Positions 28,128-37,738 of a DNA stretch of 64,000 bases are shown piece after piece. Source of the DNA: Niabella ginsenosidivorans (GTDB lineage Bacteria > Bacteroidota > Bacteroidia > Chitinophagales > Chitinophagaceae); assembly GCF_001654455.1 (NCBI RefSeq), contig NZ_CP015772.1, positions 5,456,001 through 5,520,000 on the forward strand, read 5' to 3'. Both the position numbers and the translations under genes were made by a program. The notes under the pieces are model-generated. The model ran no database searches. It had not been told where the DNA came from and saw nothing but the letters and a program-made list of their open reading frames with translations. Position 1 is the first letter of the stretch. Each line of letters begins with the position of its first letter.

Positions 28128-29162
28128 TTATCCGGCGCTTGTTGCCGTCTCTTCAATTAATTGTAACAACGCGTCTATCCAGGGTTCGCAAGTATTCATA
28201 CAGGGAATATAAGTATATTTTTCACCGCCATGCTTTAGAAAATCTTCCTTGCCACGCATTTCTATTTCTTCCAGCGTTTCAAGGCAATCACTTACAAACG
28301 AAGGACAAGCAACCACCAGTTTTTTTATATGTTCCCCGGGCAGTTCCGGTAGTCGTACCTGTGTATTGGGCAATAGCCAGGGATCGCGCCCCAGGCGGCT
28401 TTGGTAGCTGATTTGCCACTGCTTTTTGCTTAGCCCCAGTGCTTTTGCAACCAGCCTGCTAGTAGTCATTACCTGGTAACGGTAACAGGTGGCCTGTGCC
28501 GCTTCATGGGTGCAGCATTCTTCAGGAGAATTCAGATTATGGAAACTATTGGTTGTATCAGTTTTGTAAATATGAGAAACAGGAATGCCATGATAGCTAA
28601 AGAGCAACTGGTCAAAGTCTTCCTGCAGGTAAGGGCGCATACTTTCAGACAGTGCATTGATGTAGGCAGGATGCTTGTAATACGGGGGAACTACTTTGAG
28701 TGCAAAGGAATAATTATTCTTTTTATGTGCTTTCTTCATGTGCTCCACAGCCGTTTCAAAGCTGCTCATAGCATAGTGCGGATATAGAGGAACCAGAATG
28801 ACTTCTTCTACATCCGGCATACGTTTTAGCAGGGCATTATACGATGCTTCCGGAGTTGGATTGCCATAGCGCATAGAAAGTTCCACAGGAAGATCTGTTT
28901 TTTTCTGAATGGCCTCCCGCAGCCGTTCGGATAAAACAATCAGCGGGGAGCCCTCTTTCCACCAGATGGTACTGTAAGCTTCTGCGGATTTAGGCGCCCG
29001 GAAAGGGGTAATGATCCCTTTCACTAATAAGAAACGCAGCCAAAAGGGTTTGTCAATAACCCGTTTGTCCATCAGGAACTCGTTAAGATATTTTCTTACG
29101 TCTCTGACTTCAGTAGAATCCGGAGAGCCCAGATTCATTAAAATTACTCCGGTTTTACGCAT
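28128..29162 (-). CDS. hemH: Ferrochelatase
   Basis: A 344-residue enzyme that inserts Fe2+ into protoporphyrin IX. Signature parts: N-terminal GVILMNLGSPDS, the metal-site His in LLFSYHGIPVSH (~195-206) and the CPSFVSDCLETLEEIEMRG region with the acidic cluster near 270-288 seen as FVSDCLETLEEI. The sequence is full length. It is divergent from hemA and shares a 293-bp intergenic region with it. Confidence 0.96.
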   Translation of the reverse strand: MRKTGVILMNLGSPDSTEVRDVRKYLNEFLMDKRVIDKPFWLRFLLVKGIITPFRAPKSAEAYSTIWWKEGSPLIVLSERLREAIQKKTDLPVELSMRYGNPTPEASYNALLKRMPDVEEVILVPLYPHYAMSSFETAVEHMKKAHKKNNYSFALKVVPPYYKHPAYINALSESMRPYLQEDFDQLLFSYHGIPVSHIYKTDTTNSFHNLNSPEECCTHEAAQATCYRYQVMTTSRLVAKALGLSKKQWQISYQSRLGRDPWLLPNTQVRLPELPGEHIKKLVVACPSFVSDCLETLEEIEMRGKEDFLKHGGEKYTYIPCMNTCEPWIDALLQLIEETATSAG

Positions 29163-29248
29163 TACAGAACTAATATTCGTTTATTTTTTCGGGATGATGA
29201 CCGCTTTGAGGTCAGTTTTTTATAATGAACCATAGAAATAACAACCGG

Positions 29249-29256
29249 CAAAGATA
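29249..29256 (-). promoter_or_regulatory. -7 promoter element for hemH
   Basis: On the minus strand TATCTTTG, an exact TAnnTTTG match. Predicted start near 29243, leaving a leader of about 80 nt that contains a small TGACC/GGTCA hairpin (29198-29214). Confidence 0.45.
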
Positions 29257-29437
29257 TAAGTTATACAAAAGTGATCCTGTTTTATACAGCCTTCTTTCTG
29301 TAAAAGATGAGCAGGGTCATGCGATTGCAGGCAGCGGAAAGAATGCCTGGCTGCAAGCATCTGGAACTCATGATAAAAATCATATTTTTTTTGGCTGCCA
29401 GTGACAAAAATATGACGATACTCCAACTTATCCTTTA

Positions 29438-29445
29438 TACATTTG
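29438..29445 (+). promoter_or_regulatory. -7 promoter element for the hemACDE operon
   Basis: TACATTTG, an exact TAnnTTTG match, ending 10 bp before the hemA ATG at 29456. The leader would be only a few nucleotides long. No -33 TTTG at standard spacing. Confidence 0.5.
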
Positions 29446-29455
29446 CGCAGTTATC

Positions 29456-30706
29456 ATGGCAATAGAGGAGTTCCATATTTCAAAACAGGTGTTAGATCGT
29501 TTTTGTATTGCTGGTATTAACTATCACAAAGCTGATGCTGCAACAAGAGGCCTTTTTTCTTTAAGCAATGACGCTTTTGCCGCATTGGGCAAAAATGCTA
29601 AAATTGATGGACTAAAAAGCGTCTTTGTTCTTTCAACTTGTAACCGTACTGAAATTTATGGTTTTGCTGAATCCGTAATGCAGCTGGTAGAGTTGCTGGT
29701 GTCACATACAAATGGCGATAAGACCGGTTTTTATGAATGTGGTTATTTTAAGAACGGAGATGAAGCGCTGCAGCACCTGTTTAAGGTTTCCGCAGGGCTG
29801 GACTCCCAGATATTGGGCGATTATGAAATTCTTGGCCAGCTGAAAAGAGCTGTGGATACAGCACGGGGACAACAGTTAATTGGCCCGGTGATGGATCGGT
29901 TGCTCAATTTTGCCTTTCAGGCCTCAAAAAAAATAAAAACAGAGACCAATCTGAGCGACGGAACGGTTTCTGTATCATTTGCAGCAATTGAATTATTGCA
30001 GAATATAAAGGATATTGCCCAAAAGAAGATCCTGATCATAGGGGCTGGTAAGTTTGGTGTAAATGTTTGTAAGAACCTGAACACATATCTGCCGGGCACT
30101 GCTGTTACCATTATAAACCGTACGGATGAAGTAGCTAAAGCAATAGCGGAGGAAAACCGCGTTCATTTTGCCGCTTATAAGGATAAAGCGGCAGCTATTG
30201 AGGCAGCAGACATCATTATTGTTTGCACCAATTCCAAGGAGCCAACAGTGCTGCCGGAACACATCCGGCCCGGCAAACAGCAATTGTTACTGGACCTTTC
30301 TGTTCCTGTAAATGTGCATCCGCTGGTAAAAAAAATGGAGGATATTACAGTGATTGATGTGGATGAGATCTCCAGCTCTATTCTTGACAAAACCCTTACC
30401 CGGCGCAAGGCTGAAGTGCCTAAGGCGAATGTGATCATCGATCACTTTAAAAAAGAATTCCTGAACTGGTTAAGGGAGCATCATTATGCGCACCACCTGA
30501 AAACATGGAAAAATAAGCTCTGCGAAATTGATTTAACGCAAACATCCGTTTGTGAATTTTATAAAGATAAAGAATTGATCAGCGAAACTGAGCGTGTGCT
30601 GCGTGCACAGAAAGCAGTAAAACAGCTGGCAGTAAACCTGAAGATAAAGCATGATAAAGGTTGCCAGTTCATCAGCAGCATTAATGATTATCTGCAAATA
30701 CCCTAA
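29456..30706 (+). CDS. hemA: Glutamyl-tRNA reductase
   Basis: A 416-residue enzyme that reduces Glu-tRNA(Glu) to glutamate-1-semialdehyde, the first step of C5 haem synthesis. The catalytic Cys62 lies in STCNRTEIYG; a Rossmann NADPH site (IIGAGKFGVNVCKNL) is at about 195-210, and the C-terminal helical dimerisation domain is present. hemL, the next enzyme, is not in the window. It heads the haem operon; hemC starts 13 bp downstream. Confidence 0.96.
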   Translation: MAIEEFHISKQVLDRFCIAGINYHKADAATRGLFSLSNDAFAALGKNAKIDGLKSVFVLSTCNRTEIYGFAESVMQLVELLVSHTNGDKTGFYECGYFKNGDEALQHLFKVSAGLDSQILGDYEILGQLKRAVDTARGQQLIGPVMDRLLNFAFQASKKIKTETNLSDGTVSVSFAAIELLQNIKDIAQKKILIIGAGKFGVNVCKNLNTYLPGTAVTIINRTDEVAKAIAEENRVHFAAYKDKAAAIEAADIIIVCTNSKEPTVLPEHIRPGKQQLLLDLSVPVNVHPLVKKMEDITVIDVDEISSSILDKTLTRRKAEVPKANVIIDHFKKEFLNWLREHHYAHHLKTWKNKLCEIDLTQTSVCEFYKDKELISETERVLRAQKAVKQLAVNLKIKHDKGCQFISSINDYLQIP

Positions 30707-30719
30707 GTGGGTGTAGAAT

Positions 30720-31712
30720 ATGATCCGTATTGGTACCAGAGACAGTCAGCTGGCCGTATGGCAGGCCACCCAGGTAAAAAATCTATTAGAAAATTTTGGA
30801 GTTCCCGCGCAGTTAGAGCCCATCAAAAGTGAAGGGGATCTTGACCTGACAACGCCCCTGTATGCAATGGGGGTACAGGGAGTATTTACAAGGGCGCTGG
30901 ATGCTGCTTTGCTGAGTAATAAAATTGATGTAGCGGTGCACAGCATGAAGGACGTGCCGGTACAATTACCGGAAGGAATTGTGGAAGCGGCTGTTCTGGA
31001 ACGTGCTTCTTATAAAGACATCCTGGTTTTGAACGAAAACTGGAAGCCTCCTTTCCCCGGCCGGGACCTTAATAGGATCAAAGAGGCTGTTTCCGGCAGG
31101 ACCCCGGATCTCATATCTCAGACCCCGGATCTCATATCTCAGATCCCGGATCTGGCAATTGCTACCAGCAGTGTACGTCGTAAGGCCCAATGGTTGCACC
31201 GTTTTCCGGGGTGCACTATTGAAAATATCCGGGGAAATGTAAATACCCGTTTACGCAGGCTTGCAGAAAGTAACTGGCTGGGGGCCATCTTTGCTGCGGC
31301 CGGTCTGGAGCGCATTGGTTTAAGACCAGCCAACAGTATAGATCTTAACTGGATGCTCCCGGCTCCGGCACAGGGAGCCATTATGGTTACGGCAAGAGGC
31401 AGCGATATAAGAACATTAAGAGCCTGTAACCGCATCAATCATGTGCAGACTGCATTTTGTGTAAAAGCGGAGCGCGATTTTTTAAGTGAGCTGATGGGCG
31501 GATGCGCTACTCCTATAAGCGCACTGGCAATACTGGAAAAAGACCATCTTCATTTTAGAGGAAGCGTGGTAAGCCCGGACGGTACAGAAAAAGCAGAGGT
31601 TGATGAAATCTATTCTCTTAATGATATAAAAACACCGGGTAAACAGGCTGCGGCGGTTATTTTAAATAAGGGAGCAAAAGCCATTATTGCAAAGATGAAT
31701 AATGAAAAATGA
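30720..31712 (+). CDS. hemC: Hydroxymethylbilane synthase (porphobilinogen deaminase), with a repeat insertion
   Basis: A 330-residue enzyme that condenses four porphobilinogens. N-terminal IRIGTRDSQLAVWQA, HSMKDVP (~82-88), TSSVRRKAQ (~148-156) and the dipyrromethane attachment Cys262 (GGCATPISAL) are all present. Just before TSSVRR the protein carries a reiterated PDLISQ heptad (about residues 128-146), encoded by 21-bp tandem repeats, in a loop where most HemC proteins are shorter. The frame is kept, so activity is probably retained. The end overlaps hemD by 11 bp. Confidence 0.95.
   Translation: MIRIGTRDSQLAVWQATQVKNLLENFGVPAQLEPIKSEGDLDLTTPLYAMGVQGVFTRALDAALLSNKIDVAVHSMKDVPVQLPEGIVEAAVLERASYKDILVLNENWKPPFPGRDLNRIKEAVSGRTPDLISQTPDLISQIPDLAIATSSVRRKAQWLHRFPGCTIENIRGNVNTRLRRLAESNWLGAIFAAAGLERIGLRPANSIDLNWMLPAPAQGAIMVTARGSDIRTLRACNRINHVQTAFCVKAERDFLSELMGGCATPISALAILEKDHLHFRGSVVSPDGTEKAEVDEIYSLNDIKTPGKQAAAVILNKGAKAIIAKMNNEK
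31100..31153 (+). repeat. 21-bp tandem repeat inside hemC
   Basis: Two perfect 21-bp copies (31100-31120 and 31121-31141) and a degenerate third start (31142-31153). Each copy encodes seven residues with core PDLISQ. The copies contain the 12-mer TCTCATATCTCA at 31109-31120 and 31130-31141; the same 12-mer occurs in the intergenic repeat at 42225-42236. Confidence 0.9.
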
Positions 31713-32388
31713 ACGGTTTCATATTTTAAGCACCAAAATCCTTGATGAAGCACTGGTAGATTTGGTTAGTGACCGGGTACAGTTGGATAGTATCCCTTTT
31801 ATTGAAACCTATGCTGTTCCTCCTGCTGAAATTGCCCAGCAACTGGCAGCTGTTCCAATCAAAAACGGACTGGCGATCTTTACCAGCGTCAATGCAGTAA
31901 ATGCAGTAGCAGCGGCTGGTATGCTTCAGCCTGGTTGGAGTATAGCCTGCATAGAACCCACTACAAAAAAGAGGATGCAGGAAGCATTTCCTCAATCAGC
32001 AATAGTGGCAACCGCGCCCACTGCTGCAGCATTGGCAGAGCAAATCGTTAGAATCGCACCGGAAAATTGCATCTTTTTTTGTGGTAATAAACGGCTGGGC
32101 ATCATCCCGTCTGCATTAAAAAAGAAAGGAATTCCTTATAGGGAAATCATGGTATACAATACCATCAAAACGCCGCAGGTCATCAATAAAGAATATGATG
32201 GCATTATTTTTTACAGCCCAAGCGGGGTGGAAAGCTTTTTTGAATTGAACAAAATTCCGGCTACAGTAAAAGCTTACTCCATAGGGCCATCCACCACAAA
32301 AGCATTGCAGCAATACACAGAAAATATTGTGCAGAGCAAGGTGCCGGACACAAAACAAATGATCGCGTGGATCAGCAATAGTATTTAA
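31702..32388 (+). CDS. hemD: Uroporphyrinogen-III synthase
   Basis: A 228-residue HemD. The family is poorly conserved; the assignment rests on length, two-domain alpha/beta pattern, the FTSVNAV segment (~55-61), the [13 protein letters not shown] segment (~165-177) and [12 protein letters not shown] (~190-201), together with position after hemC. It closes hydroxymethylbilane with inversion of ring D. Overlaps the hemC end by 11 bp. Confidence 0.93.
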   Translation: MKNERFHILSTKILDEALVDLVSDRVQLDSIPFIETYAVPPAEIAQQLAAVPIKNGLAIFTSVNAVNAVAAAGMLQPGWSIACIEPTTKKRMQEAFPQSAIVATAPTAAALAEQIVRIAPENCIFFCGNKRLGIIPSALKKKGIPYREIMVYNTIKTPQVINKEYDGIIFYSPSGVESFFELNKIPATVKAYSIGPSTTKALQQYTENIVQSKVPDTKQMIAWISNSI

Positions 32389-32420
32389 GAACAGATCAAC
32401 GATCACAGGGAAAAGACATT

Positions 32421-33464
32421 ATGCAACAGGAACTAAAGAATGATTTGATCTTAAGAACGCTCCGCGGGGAAACTACAGAACGCACACCGGTCTGGATGAT
32501 GCGTCAGGCAGGAAGGTACCTGCCGGAATATATAGAGCTGCGGGAAAAATATTCTTTCTTTGAAAGGTGCCGGACCCCGGAGCTTGCCTGTGAAATTACG
32601 TTGCAGCCGGTGGATCTTATAGGTGTAGATGCCGCTATTTTATTTTCAGACATCCTGGTAGTGCCACAGGCTATGGGGCTTGAGGTACAGCTGGTAGAGA
32701 AGCTTGGCCCTTATTTACCGCAACCGGTAAAAACAGGTAAAGACCTGCAAAGGGTTCATGTTCCGGATGTAAATGAAACTTTAGGGTATGTGTTTGATGC
32801 CATCAGGCTCATTAAAAAAGAGCTGAATGGCCGGGTACCGCTGATCGGCTTTGCCGGTGCACCATGGACCCTTCTTTGTTACATGGTGCAGGGGAAAGGA
32901 AGTAAAACTTTTGATGAAGCCAAAGCCTTTTGTTATCAGCAGCCCAATACAGCCCGTGCCTTGTTGCAAATGATCACCGATGCCACCATTGAATATTTAA
33001 AGGGGCAGATAGCAGCCGGCGCTGATCTTGTACAGGTATTTGATAGTTGGGGCGGTTTGTTAAGTAAACGGGATTTTGAAACGTATTCCCTGAATTATAT
33101 CCGGCAGATTGTAACAGCGCTGAAAGACCAGGTACCGGTTATTGTTTTTGCAAAAGGAGCCTGGGGCTCTTTAACAGAAATGGCAGCCACAGGTGCCACG
33201 GGCCTGGGAATAGACTGGTGCATTGAACCGGAAACCGCCCGTGAACTGGCCGGTAATCATGTAACTTTGCAGGGGAATTTTGATCCCGCGAAATTACTGG
33301 CGCCGGTTCCGCAGATAATAAAAGAAACAAAGGAAATGCTGAAGGCTTTTGGAAAAGGAAGACATATTGCAAACCTGGGGCACGGCATTTTGCCCAATGT
33401 TCCGGTAGACCATGCAAAAGCGTTTGTTAATACGGTCAAAGAATACTCATTTTCTAACATTTAA
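32421..33464 (+). CDS. hemE: Uroporphyrinogen decarboxylase
   Basis: A 347-residue enzyme that removes four acetate carboxyls to give coproporphyrinogen III. N-terminal [16 protein letters not shown] with the substrate-binding Arg pair, the [12 protein letters not shown] segment with the catalytic Asp (~75), [13 protein letters not shown] (~143) and the C-terminal [13 protein letters not shown] (~323) are classic. Complete and in frame. An M1 peptidase gene starts 11 bp after it. Confidence 0.97.
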   Translation: MQQELKNDLILRTLRGETTERTPVWMMRQAGRYLPEYIELREKYSFFERCRTPELACEITLQPVDLIGVDAAILFSDILVVPQAMGLEVQLVEKLGPYLPQPVKTGKDLQRVHVPDVNETLGYVFDAIRLIKKELNGRVPLIGFAGAPWTLLCYMVQGKGSKTFDEAKAFCYQQPNTARALLQMITDATIEYLKGQIAAGADLVQVFDSWGGLLSKRDFETYSLNYIRQIVTALKDQVPVIVFAKGAWGSLTEMAATGATGLGIDWCIEPETARELAGNHVTLQGNFDPAKLLAPVPQIIKETKEMLKAFGKGRHIANLGHGILPNVPVDHAKAFVNTVKEYSFSNI

Positions 33465-33475
33465 AACAGAATACC

Positions 33476-35341
33476 TTGAAGAAACTGCCATTTTTAACTG
33501 CCCTCCTTATTCTTCTATGCGGCGCTGTTGCCGCCCAGGAACTGTATATGCCCCGCAATATTCAAAAAGCGATTGCCAAAGGCACCCGTGCCACTACCGG
33601 GCTTCCCGGGGCAAAGTACTGGCAGAACAGGGGCAGCTATGAGATCAGCGCCACAGTAAATACGGCCCAAAAAACGGTTTCAGGAAAAGAGCGGATCGTA
33701 TATGCCAATAACAGCCCCGATACATTGCATACCGTTTTTATCCGCTTTGTAAATAATATCCATAAACCGGAAGCACCAAGAGCCGGTCCCGTATCAAAAG
33801 ACTTTCTAACAACCGGCCTGCACATCCTTTCCTTTGCAGTGGATGGAGCTGCTTATACGGTCAATAGTGATGATTGGAGTACTATAAACTCCGTAAAGCT
33901 GCAAACCCCCATTGCGCCGGGCACCCGGGCAACGTTTGATATTGAATGGGATTATCCTTTGTCAAAGCTGAGCGGAAGAGAAGGGCAAATTGATCCCAAT
34001 ACCTTTTTCTGTGCGTATTTTTATCCGCGTATTTCCGTATATGACGATTACAACGGGTGGGATCGCCTGCCCCATACCGACGGAGGTGAATTTTACAACG
34101 ATTTTAATGACTATACCGTTTCCGTAAAAGTGCCCACTAATTATATTGTTTGGGCCACCGGTACCTTAGAGAACGCGAAAGAGGTATTACAGCCCGGCGC
34201 ATTTAAGCGCTTCCGGGAATCCTTAAACAGCAACCGGATTGTTCATGTGGCAACCGCCAAAGACATAGAGCAGGGGGCAGTGACCAGCTCCAGCGAATGG
34301 AATGAATGGAAATTTACTGCAAAAAATATTACTGACTTTACATTTGCAGCCAGCAATCATTTTATATGGGATGCCGGCAGCGTTGCGCTGGCTGATAAAA
34401 GGGTAAGTGTGCAGGCGGCATATAAAGACACCGCGGCGGATTTCAGGAATGCAGTTGAATGGGCCAAGTCTGCGATCAGCTGGTTTTCCAATAATTTACC
34501 GGGAGTTAACTATCCCTATCCCACAATGACCGCGGTACAGGGATTTGCAGATATGGAATATCCCATGATGGTGAATGATGCCACCACTCCGGATCCTGAT
34601 TTTTCAAGGCTGGTACTGGATCATGAAATTGCGCATACCTATTTCCCGTTCTATATGGGCATTAACGAAACCCGCTATGCTTATATGGATGAAGGCTGGG
34701 CTACAACGTTCGAATATCTGATAGGCACGGCAGAGCGTGGCAAAGCGGCAGCTGATGAAGCCTATAAGAACTTCAGGGTGAAAGGCTGGATTTATAGCCC
34801 TGCTGCGGAAAACGATCAGCCTTTAATAACCATGTCTTCACAACTAAGCGGCGCAGGCTACGGCAACAACTCGTATGTAAAAGCGTCACTCTCCTATCTT
34901 GCTTTAAAAGATTTGCTGGGTGATGCGGCCTTTAAAAAAGCACTGATCGCCTACATGAATACCTGGAGCGGCAAACATCCCACTCCCTGGGATTATTTCT
35001 ATGCCTTCAATGCAGCTATCAAACAGGATCTTACATGGTTTTGGAAGAACTGGTTCTTTAGCAATAATTATATTGACCTGAAAGTGACCGACGTACAGTA
35101 TGGTAATAACAACACGACCATAACCCTTGAAAATGTTGGCGGGTTTGCCGTGCCCTTTGATGTGATTGTACGGCCTGAAAATGGAAAAGAAAAAAAATAC
35201 CACTACACACCCGATATCTGGAAGAAAGGCACGGCAAAAGTAACCTTCACTGTTCCCAGTAGCGGTAAGATAGAAAGCGTAACTATTGATGGGGGCATTT
35301 TTATGGATGCTGCTCCGGATGATAATGTGTTCAAATTATGA
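33476..35341 (+). CDS. Secreted M1-family zinc metallopeptidase (aminopeptidase N-like), TTG start
   Basis: A 621-residue protein with signal peptide (first ~20 residues, ending VAAQ). The zinc site is HEIAH at 383-387 with the third ligand Glu406 in YMDEGWA, giving the M1 spacing HExxH-x18-E. A GxMEN-like motif is replaced by ADMEYP (~358). The only codon that yields the signal peptide is TTG at 33476. Short spacing from hemE and a 4-bp ATGA overlap with hemF place it inside the haem operon although no haem role is known for this family. Confidence 0.92.
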   Translation: MKKLPFLTALLILLCGAVAAQELYMPRNIQKAIAKGTRATTGLPGAKYWQNRGSYEISATVNTAQKTVSGKERIVYANNSPDTLHTVFIRFVNNIHKPEAPRAGPVSKDFLTTGLHILSFAVDGAAYTVNSDDWSTINSVKLQTPIAPGTRATFDIEWDYPLSKLSGREGQIDPNTFFCAYFYPRISVYDDYNGWDRLPHTDGGEFYNDFNDYTVSVKVPTNYIVWATGTLENAKEVLQPGAFKRFRESLNSNRIVHVATAKDIEQGAVTSSSEWNEWKFTAKNITDFTFAASNHFIWDAGSVALADKRVSVQAAYKDTAADFRNAVEWAKSAISWFSNNLPGVNYPYPTMTAVQGFADMEYPMMVNDATTPDPDFSRLVLDHEIAHTYFPFYMGINETRYAYMDEGWATTFEYLIGTAERGKAAADEAYKNFRVKGWIYSPAAENDQPLITMSSQLSGAGYGNNSYVKASLSYLALKDLLGDAAFKKALIAYMNTWSGKHPTPWDYFYAFNAAIKQDLTWFWKNWFFSNNYIDLKVTDVQYGNNNTTITLENVGGFAVPFDVIVRPENGKEKKYHYTPDIWKKGTAKVTFTVPSSGKIESVTIDGGIFMDAAPDDNVFKL

Positions 35342-36306
35342 AAGCTGAACTAACAAAAGAATTTCGCCAGGAATGGATTGAGTATGTTTACGGACTGCAG
35401 GATACCATTTGTAAGGCGCTTGAAGCTGAAGACGGCAGGGCCTTGTTTAAGGAAGACGTATGGCAGCGTGGCGAAAACGGAAAAGGAGGCGGTGGCCGCT
35501 CCCGTGTTATGGAAAATGGAAACGTATTTGAAAAAGCAGGAGTGAACGTATCCGCTGTTTACGGCCATATAACAGAAGAAATGCGCAGGGTATTGAACCT
35601 TGCGGCTCCTGAGGCGGCAGCAGCAACCGGTGGTACCTGGTTTGCATGTGGCATCAGCCTGGTATTACACCCTTATAATCCCTTTGTACCAACCACACAT
35701 GCTAACTGGCGTTATTTTGAAGCCCATGATAATGAAGGGAATGTGTCCCGCCGCTGGTTTGGTGGCGGTGCGGATCTGACGCCCTGTTATTTATTTGAGG
35801 AAGATGTAGTGCATTTTCATTCTACCCTCAAAAAAGCAATAGATCCTTTTGGTGCACATCTTTATCCGTTGTACAAAAAGCAGTGTGATGCTTATTTTAC
35901 CAATACCCACCGCAGTAATGAAATGCGCGGGGTAGGCGGGGTTTTCTATGATCATCTTTATCTGAACGATGAAGAGGAAGTAAAAAGATTAACTGCTTTT
36001 CAAAAAGCAAACGGGGATGCCTTCCTGGAAGCCTATCTTCCGATTGTAAAAAAAAGAAAGAACACTTCCTTTGACCGGGAAAATAAAATATGGCAGGAGA
36101 TCAGGCGGGGCCGGTATGTGGAGTTCAACCTGATCCATGATCGCGGAACGCTCTTTGGCTTAAAGACTAATGGCCGCACAGAAAGCATTTTAATGAGCCT
36201 GCCTCCAACAGTACGTTTTGTTTATAATTACGAACCGGAGCCCGGTAGCCTGGAAGACCAGTTATTGCAGGTCTGTAAACACCCGAGAGAGTGGATTGAT
36301 TTATGA
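35338..36306 (+). CDS. hemF: Aerobic (oxygen-dependent) coproporphyrinogen III oxidase
   Basis: A 322-residue enzyme that converts coproporphyrinogen III to protoporphyrinogen IX using O2. Signatures are HANWRYFEAHD (~119-129), RRWFGGGADLTPCYL (~135-149) and GRYVEFNLIHDRGTLFGL (~259-276). The ATG overlaps the preceding TGA, so translation is coupled to the peptidase gene. With hemN broken nearby, this would be the only working enzyme for the step in the window. Confidence 0.96.
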   Translation: MKAELTKEFRQEWIEYVYGLQDTICKALEAEDGRALFKEDVWQRGENGKGGGGRSRVMENGNVFEKAGVNVSAVYGHITEEMRRVLNLAAPEAAAATGGTWFACGISLVLHPYNPFVPTTHANWRYFEAHDNEGNVSRRWFGGGADLTPCYLFEEDVVHFHSTLKKAIDPFGAHLYPLYKKQCDAYFTNTHRSNEMRGVGGVFYDHLYLNDEEEVKRLTAFQKANGDAFLEAYLPIVKKRKNTSFDRENKIWQEIRRGRYVEFNLIHDRGTLFGLKTNGRTESILMSLPPTVRFVYNYEPEPGSLEDQLLQVCKHPREWIDL

Positions 36307-36356
36307 TGTCTGATATAATTTGCTCGCCTCATAGTTCATAACCTAAATGATAATAT

Positions 36357-36718
36357 ATGGTTCGAAATGAATTACAACAAAGAACAAAAAGATTTCATGT
36401 GGATATTATTAGACTCTGCGGGGATTTTCCTAAGAATGCGGCAGGCTTTGAGACTGCAAAACAGTTGATTCGTTCAGCTGGGAGCGTTGGTGCAAATTAC
36501 AGAGCAACGGTAAGGGCCAAATCTGACGCAGATTTTATTTATAAAGTTGAGATCGTTTTAGAAGAGGCAGATGAGAGCCATTATTGGTTGGAGGCGGTTA
36601 AAGAAGCAGGATGAATGCAGGGAAAAGACTTGATCGTTTAATAGATGAAGCGAATCAGTTGACTGCAATATTCGCGGCAACAGATAAAACGGCAAAATGG
36701 AACCGCAACAAATCATAA
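36357..36718 (+). pseudogene. Four-helix-bundle protein (S23/IVP-like) gene, interrupted by a frameshift
   Basis: The first 85 codons (36357-36614) encode a typical four-helix-bundle start: DIIRLCGDFPKNAAGFETAKQLIRSAGSVGANYRA, described here as the first helices, then EIVLEEADESHYWLEAVKEAG and a premature TGA. The expected C-terminal helices continue in the -1 frame from 36611: RLDRLIDEANQLTAIFAA, stop at 36718. Together they match the usual ~120-residue length. A single-base loss near 36600-36620 explains it. The gene is inserted between hemF and hemB and is flanked by AT-rich repeat words. Function of the family in bacteria is unclear. Confidence 0.85.
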
Positions 36719-36751
36719 ATCAGAGATCAACAAATCAGAAATAATAAAACT

Positions 36752-37738
36752 ATGATCTTACAAAGACGAAACAGAATAATACGAAGATCCGCAGCTATAA
36801 GAGCGATGGTAGCTGAAACCCGGTTGCACCCGGATGATTTTATTTTGCCTGTTTTTATTACAGAGGGCAAAGATGTAGTGGAAGCCATCAGCTCTATGCC
36901 CGGGTATTTCCGCCGGTCAGTGAATAAAACCATCGAAGAGGTAAAAGAGCTGTGGAGCATGGGCATTAAAAGTGTTCTGCTGTTTATCAAATGCAATGAT
37001 TCATTAAAGGATAATACCGGCAGGGAAAGCTGGAACCCCGCTGGCCTGATGCAGCAATCCATAAAAGCCATTAAGGATGCTGTCCCTGAGATGATTGTAA
37101 TGACAGATGTGGCGCTCGATCCCTATTCAGAATATGGCCATGACGGGATTGTAGATGTGCAAAGCGGTTATATTTTAAACGATGAAACGGTAGAGGCGCT
37201 CACAAAAATGAGCCTTTCACATGCCGCTGCCGGTGCCGATTTTATTGCACCGAGTGATATGATGGACGGCCGTATTGGTGTATTCAGAAAGGCTTTGGAA
37301 GAAAATAATTACCCGAATGTGGGAATTATGAGCTATTCCGCAAAATATGCCAGCTGTTTCTATGGCCCTTTCCGCGATGCATTGGACAGTGCCCCCGGTT
37401 TTGGCGATAAGAAGACCTACCAGATGAATTATGCCAACCGGCTTGAAGCAATAAATGAAACATTGCAGGATGTGGAGGAAGGTGCAGATATCGTAATGGT
37501 AAAGCCTGCCATGGCTTACCTTGATATCATCCGGGAAGTAAGGAATGCCGTAACGGTACCGGTAAGTGCCTATCATGTAAGCGGGGAATATGCAATGATA
37601 AAAGCCGCAGCAGAGCGGGGCTGGTTGGATGAGGATAAAGCCATTATAGAAAGCCTTACTGCTATTAAGCGGGCAGGTGCCGACCTGATAGCGACCTATT
37701 TTGCAAAGGATGCTGTACGGTTATTACAGGCATCATGA
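36752..37738 (+). CDS. hemB: Delta-aminolevulinic acid dehydratase (porphobilinogen synthase)
   Basis: A 328-residue enzyme that joins two ALA into porphobilinogen. The two active-site lysines are in SYSAKYASCFYGPFR (~195) and VMVKPAMAYLDI (~250). The metal region reads DVALDPYSEYGHDG, where zinc-type enzymes have three cysteines; the Asp/Ala pattern matches the magnesium-type class. Start at ATG 36752. Its TGA overlaps the hemN ATG. Confidence 0.96.
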   Translation: MILQRRNRIIRRSAAIRAMVAETRLHPDDFILPVFITEGKDVVEAISSMPGYFRRSVNKTIEEVKELWSMGIKSVLLFIKCNDSLKDNTGRESWNPAGLMQQSIKAIKDAVPEMIVMTDVALDPYSEYGHDGIVDVQSGYILNDETVEALTKMSLSHAAAGADFIAPSDMMDGRIGVFRKALEENNYPNVGIMSYSAKYASCFYGPFRDALDSAPGFGDKKTYQMNYANRLEAINETLQDVEEGADIVMVKPAMAYLDIIREVRNAVTVPVSAYHVSGEYAMIKAAAERGWLDEDKAIIESLTAIKRAGADLIATYFAKDAVRLLQAS

